A stretch of DNA of 33,403 nt from Hyphomicrobiaceae bacterium (GTDB lineage: Bacteria > Pseudomonadota > Alphaproteobacteria > Rhizobiales > Hyphomicrobiaceae). Position numbers and translations under genes: made by a program. Below are positions 33,010-33,403 of this stretch, in pieces (within the stretch, counting starts at the first letter, position 1; each line of letters opens with the position of its first letter). The stretch covers positions 1 through 33,403 of the forward strand of contig WBUN01000057.1 of NCBI GenBank assembly GCA_008933705.1. The letters are read 5' to 3'. The notes under the pieces were generated by a model, which worked only from the letters and a program-made list of their open reading frames with translations, was not told the DNA's origin and did not search any database.

Positions 33010-33403
33010 ATGTTCACCCGCTTGGCCGTCGCGGCGAGAGTTCTGCTGTGGTTGTGCGCTTCGAGCCGGGCCAGCTCGACGAAGCCAGGATCAGGCAGGC
33101 GATCGGCGCCGCCGGGTTCGCGGTCGCCGAGAGATAGCCCAGGAGCGAGCAATGACGACGCGGCATCCTGATGCGTTCGGGCGAGGCGTTCCAGGTCCTC
33201 AAGGACGTCCGCAAGATCGTGCTCGACAAGACCGGCACGCTCACCGCCGGCAAGCCGGCGATCGTGGAGATGGCGGTGCCCGGCGGGGGCAATGCGCACG
33301 AGGCACTGCGTCTGGCAGCGGCGGTCGAGCAGTTGTCGGAGCACCCGCTGGCGCGTGCGATCGTGAAGGCAGCGGAGGACGACCGCCTGGCGCTCCCTGA
33401 GGC
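33010..33403 (+). pseudogene. Heavy-metal (probably copper) P1B-type ATPase remnant, internally deleted, runs off the window
   Basis: ATG 33010 has AGGAGA about 8 bases upstream and begins MFTRLAV, the start of a heavy-metal-associated domain. The frame then breaks: the C-terminal part of that domain (VVRFEPGQLDEARIRQAIGA then AGFAVAER) reads in another frame at 33048-33134 and stops at TAG 33135-33137. The CxxC metal motif is missing. From 33162 a third stretch gives GILMRSGEAFQVLKDVRKIV and the phosphorylation motif DKTGTLT, then AAAVEQLSEHPLARAIVKAA, as in P1B ATPases. The six membrane helices, actuator domain and CPC motif that belong between are absent. The part from 33162 is open to the window edge. 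The product cannot be a working pump unless the sequence is misassembled. Confidence 0.75.

Overview
The window is GC-rich, gene-dense chromosomal DNA. Gene content and protein style (nadABC operon, UbiD/UbiX pair, Cox-type Mo hydroxylase, Liv and NitT/TauT ABC transporters, Bug-type binding protein) fit an alphaproteobacterium, most likely of the Hyphomicrobiales (Bradyrhizobium/Rhodopseudomonas-like). This assignment rests on protein resemblance recalled from memory, not on a database search.

Left flank (1-6275): the 3' end of an unrecognised protein, a remnant S1/P1 nuclease, a DedA-type membrane protein, and a divergently oriented nadA-nadB-nadC operon for de novo NAD synthesis. A perfect palindrome lies just before nadA. 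Two further broken genes follow: a GNAT acetyltransferase and a YggT membrane protein.

Centre (6276-30920): an apparently intact catabolic island of about 25 kb. A LysR regulator converges on a minus-strand operon that reads NitT/TauT-type ABC importer (binding protein, permease, ATPase), crotonase, thiolase-like enzyme, DUF35 protein, acyl-CoA ligase and UbiD decarboxylase. Divergent from it are UbiX (which makes the prenylated FMN that UbiD needs), a TIGR02444-type protein and an AraC regulator. A tightly overlapping plus-strand operon follows: three-subunit Mo hydroxylase (large subunit fused to a CoxG-like domain), acyl-CoA ligase, crotonase, livKHMGF, a cupin and a Bug-type binding protein. 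The order L-M-S-ligase-crotonase matches the known 2-furoate pathway hmfABCDE (furoyl-CoA dehydrogenase, furoyl-CoA synthetase, 2-oxoglutaroyl-CoA hydrolase). I infer that the island degrades a furan or similar heteroaromatic carboxylate, with the minus-strand operon acting upstream (CoA activation, hydration, side-chain cleavage, decarboxylation). The substrate is not proven by sequence.

Right flank (30921-33403): the 3' end of a group II intron (domains V and VI only), a DUF3179 protein, and a metal-resistance locus that has been cut up. It holds an AhpD-like gene and a MerR-type regulator that truncate each other at one junction, a well-preserved MerR-type operator-promoter, and a P-type ATPase with internal deletions that runs off the window.

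Overall, five or six small genes on the flanks carry internal deletions or frameshifts, while every gene of the catabolic island looks full length. No tRNA, rRNA, CRISPR array, transposase or integrase was seen.
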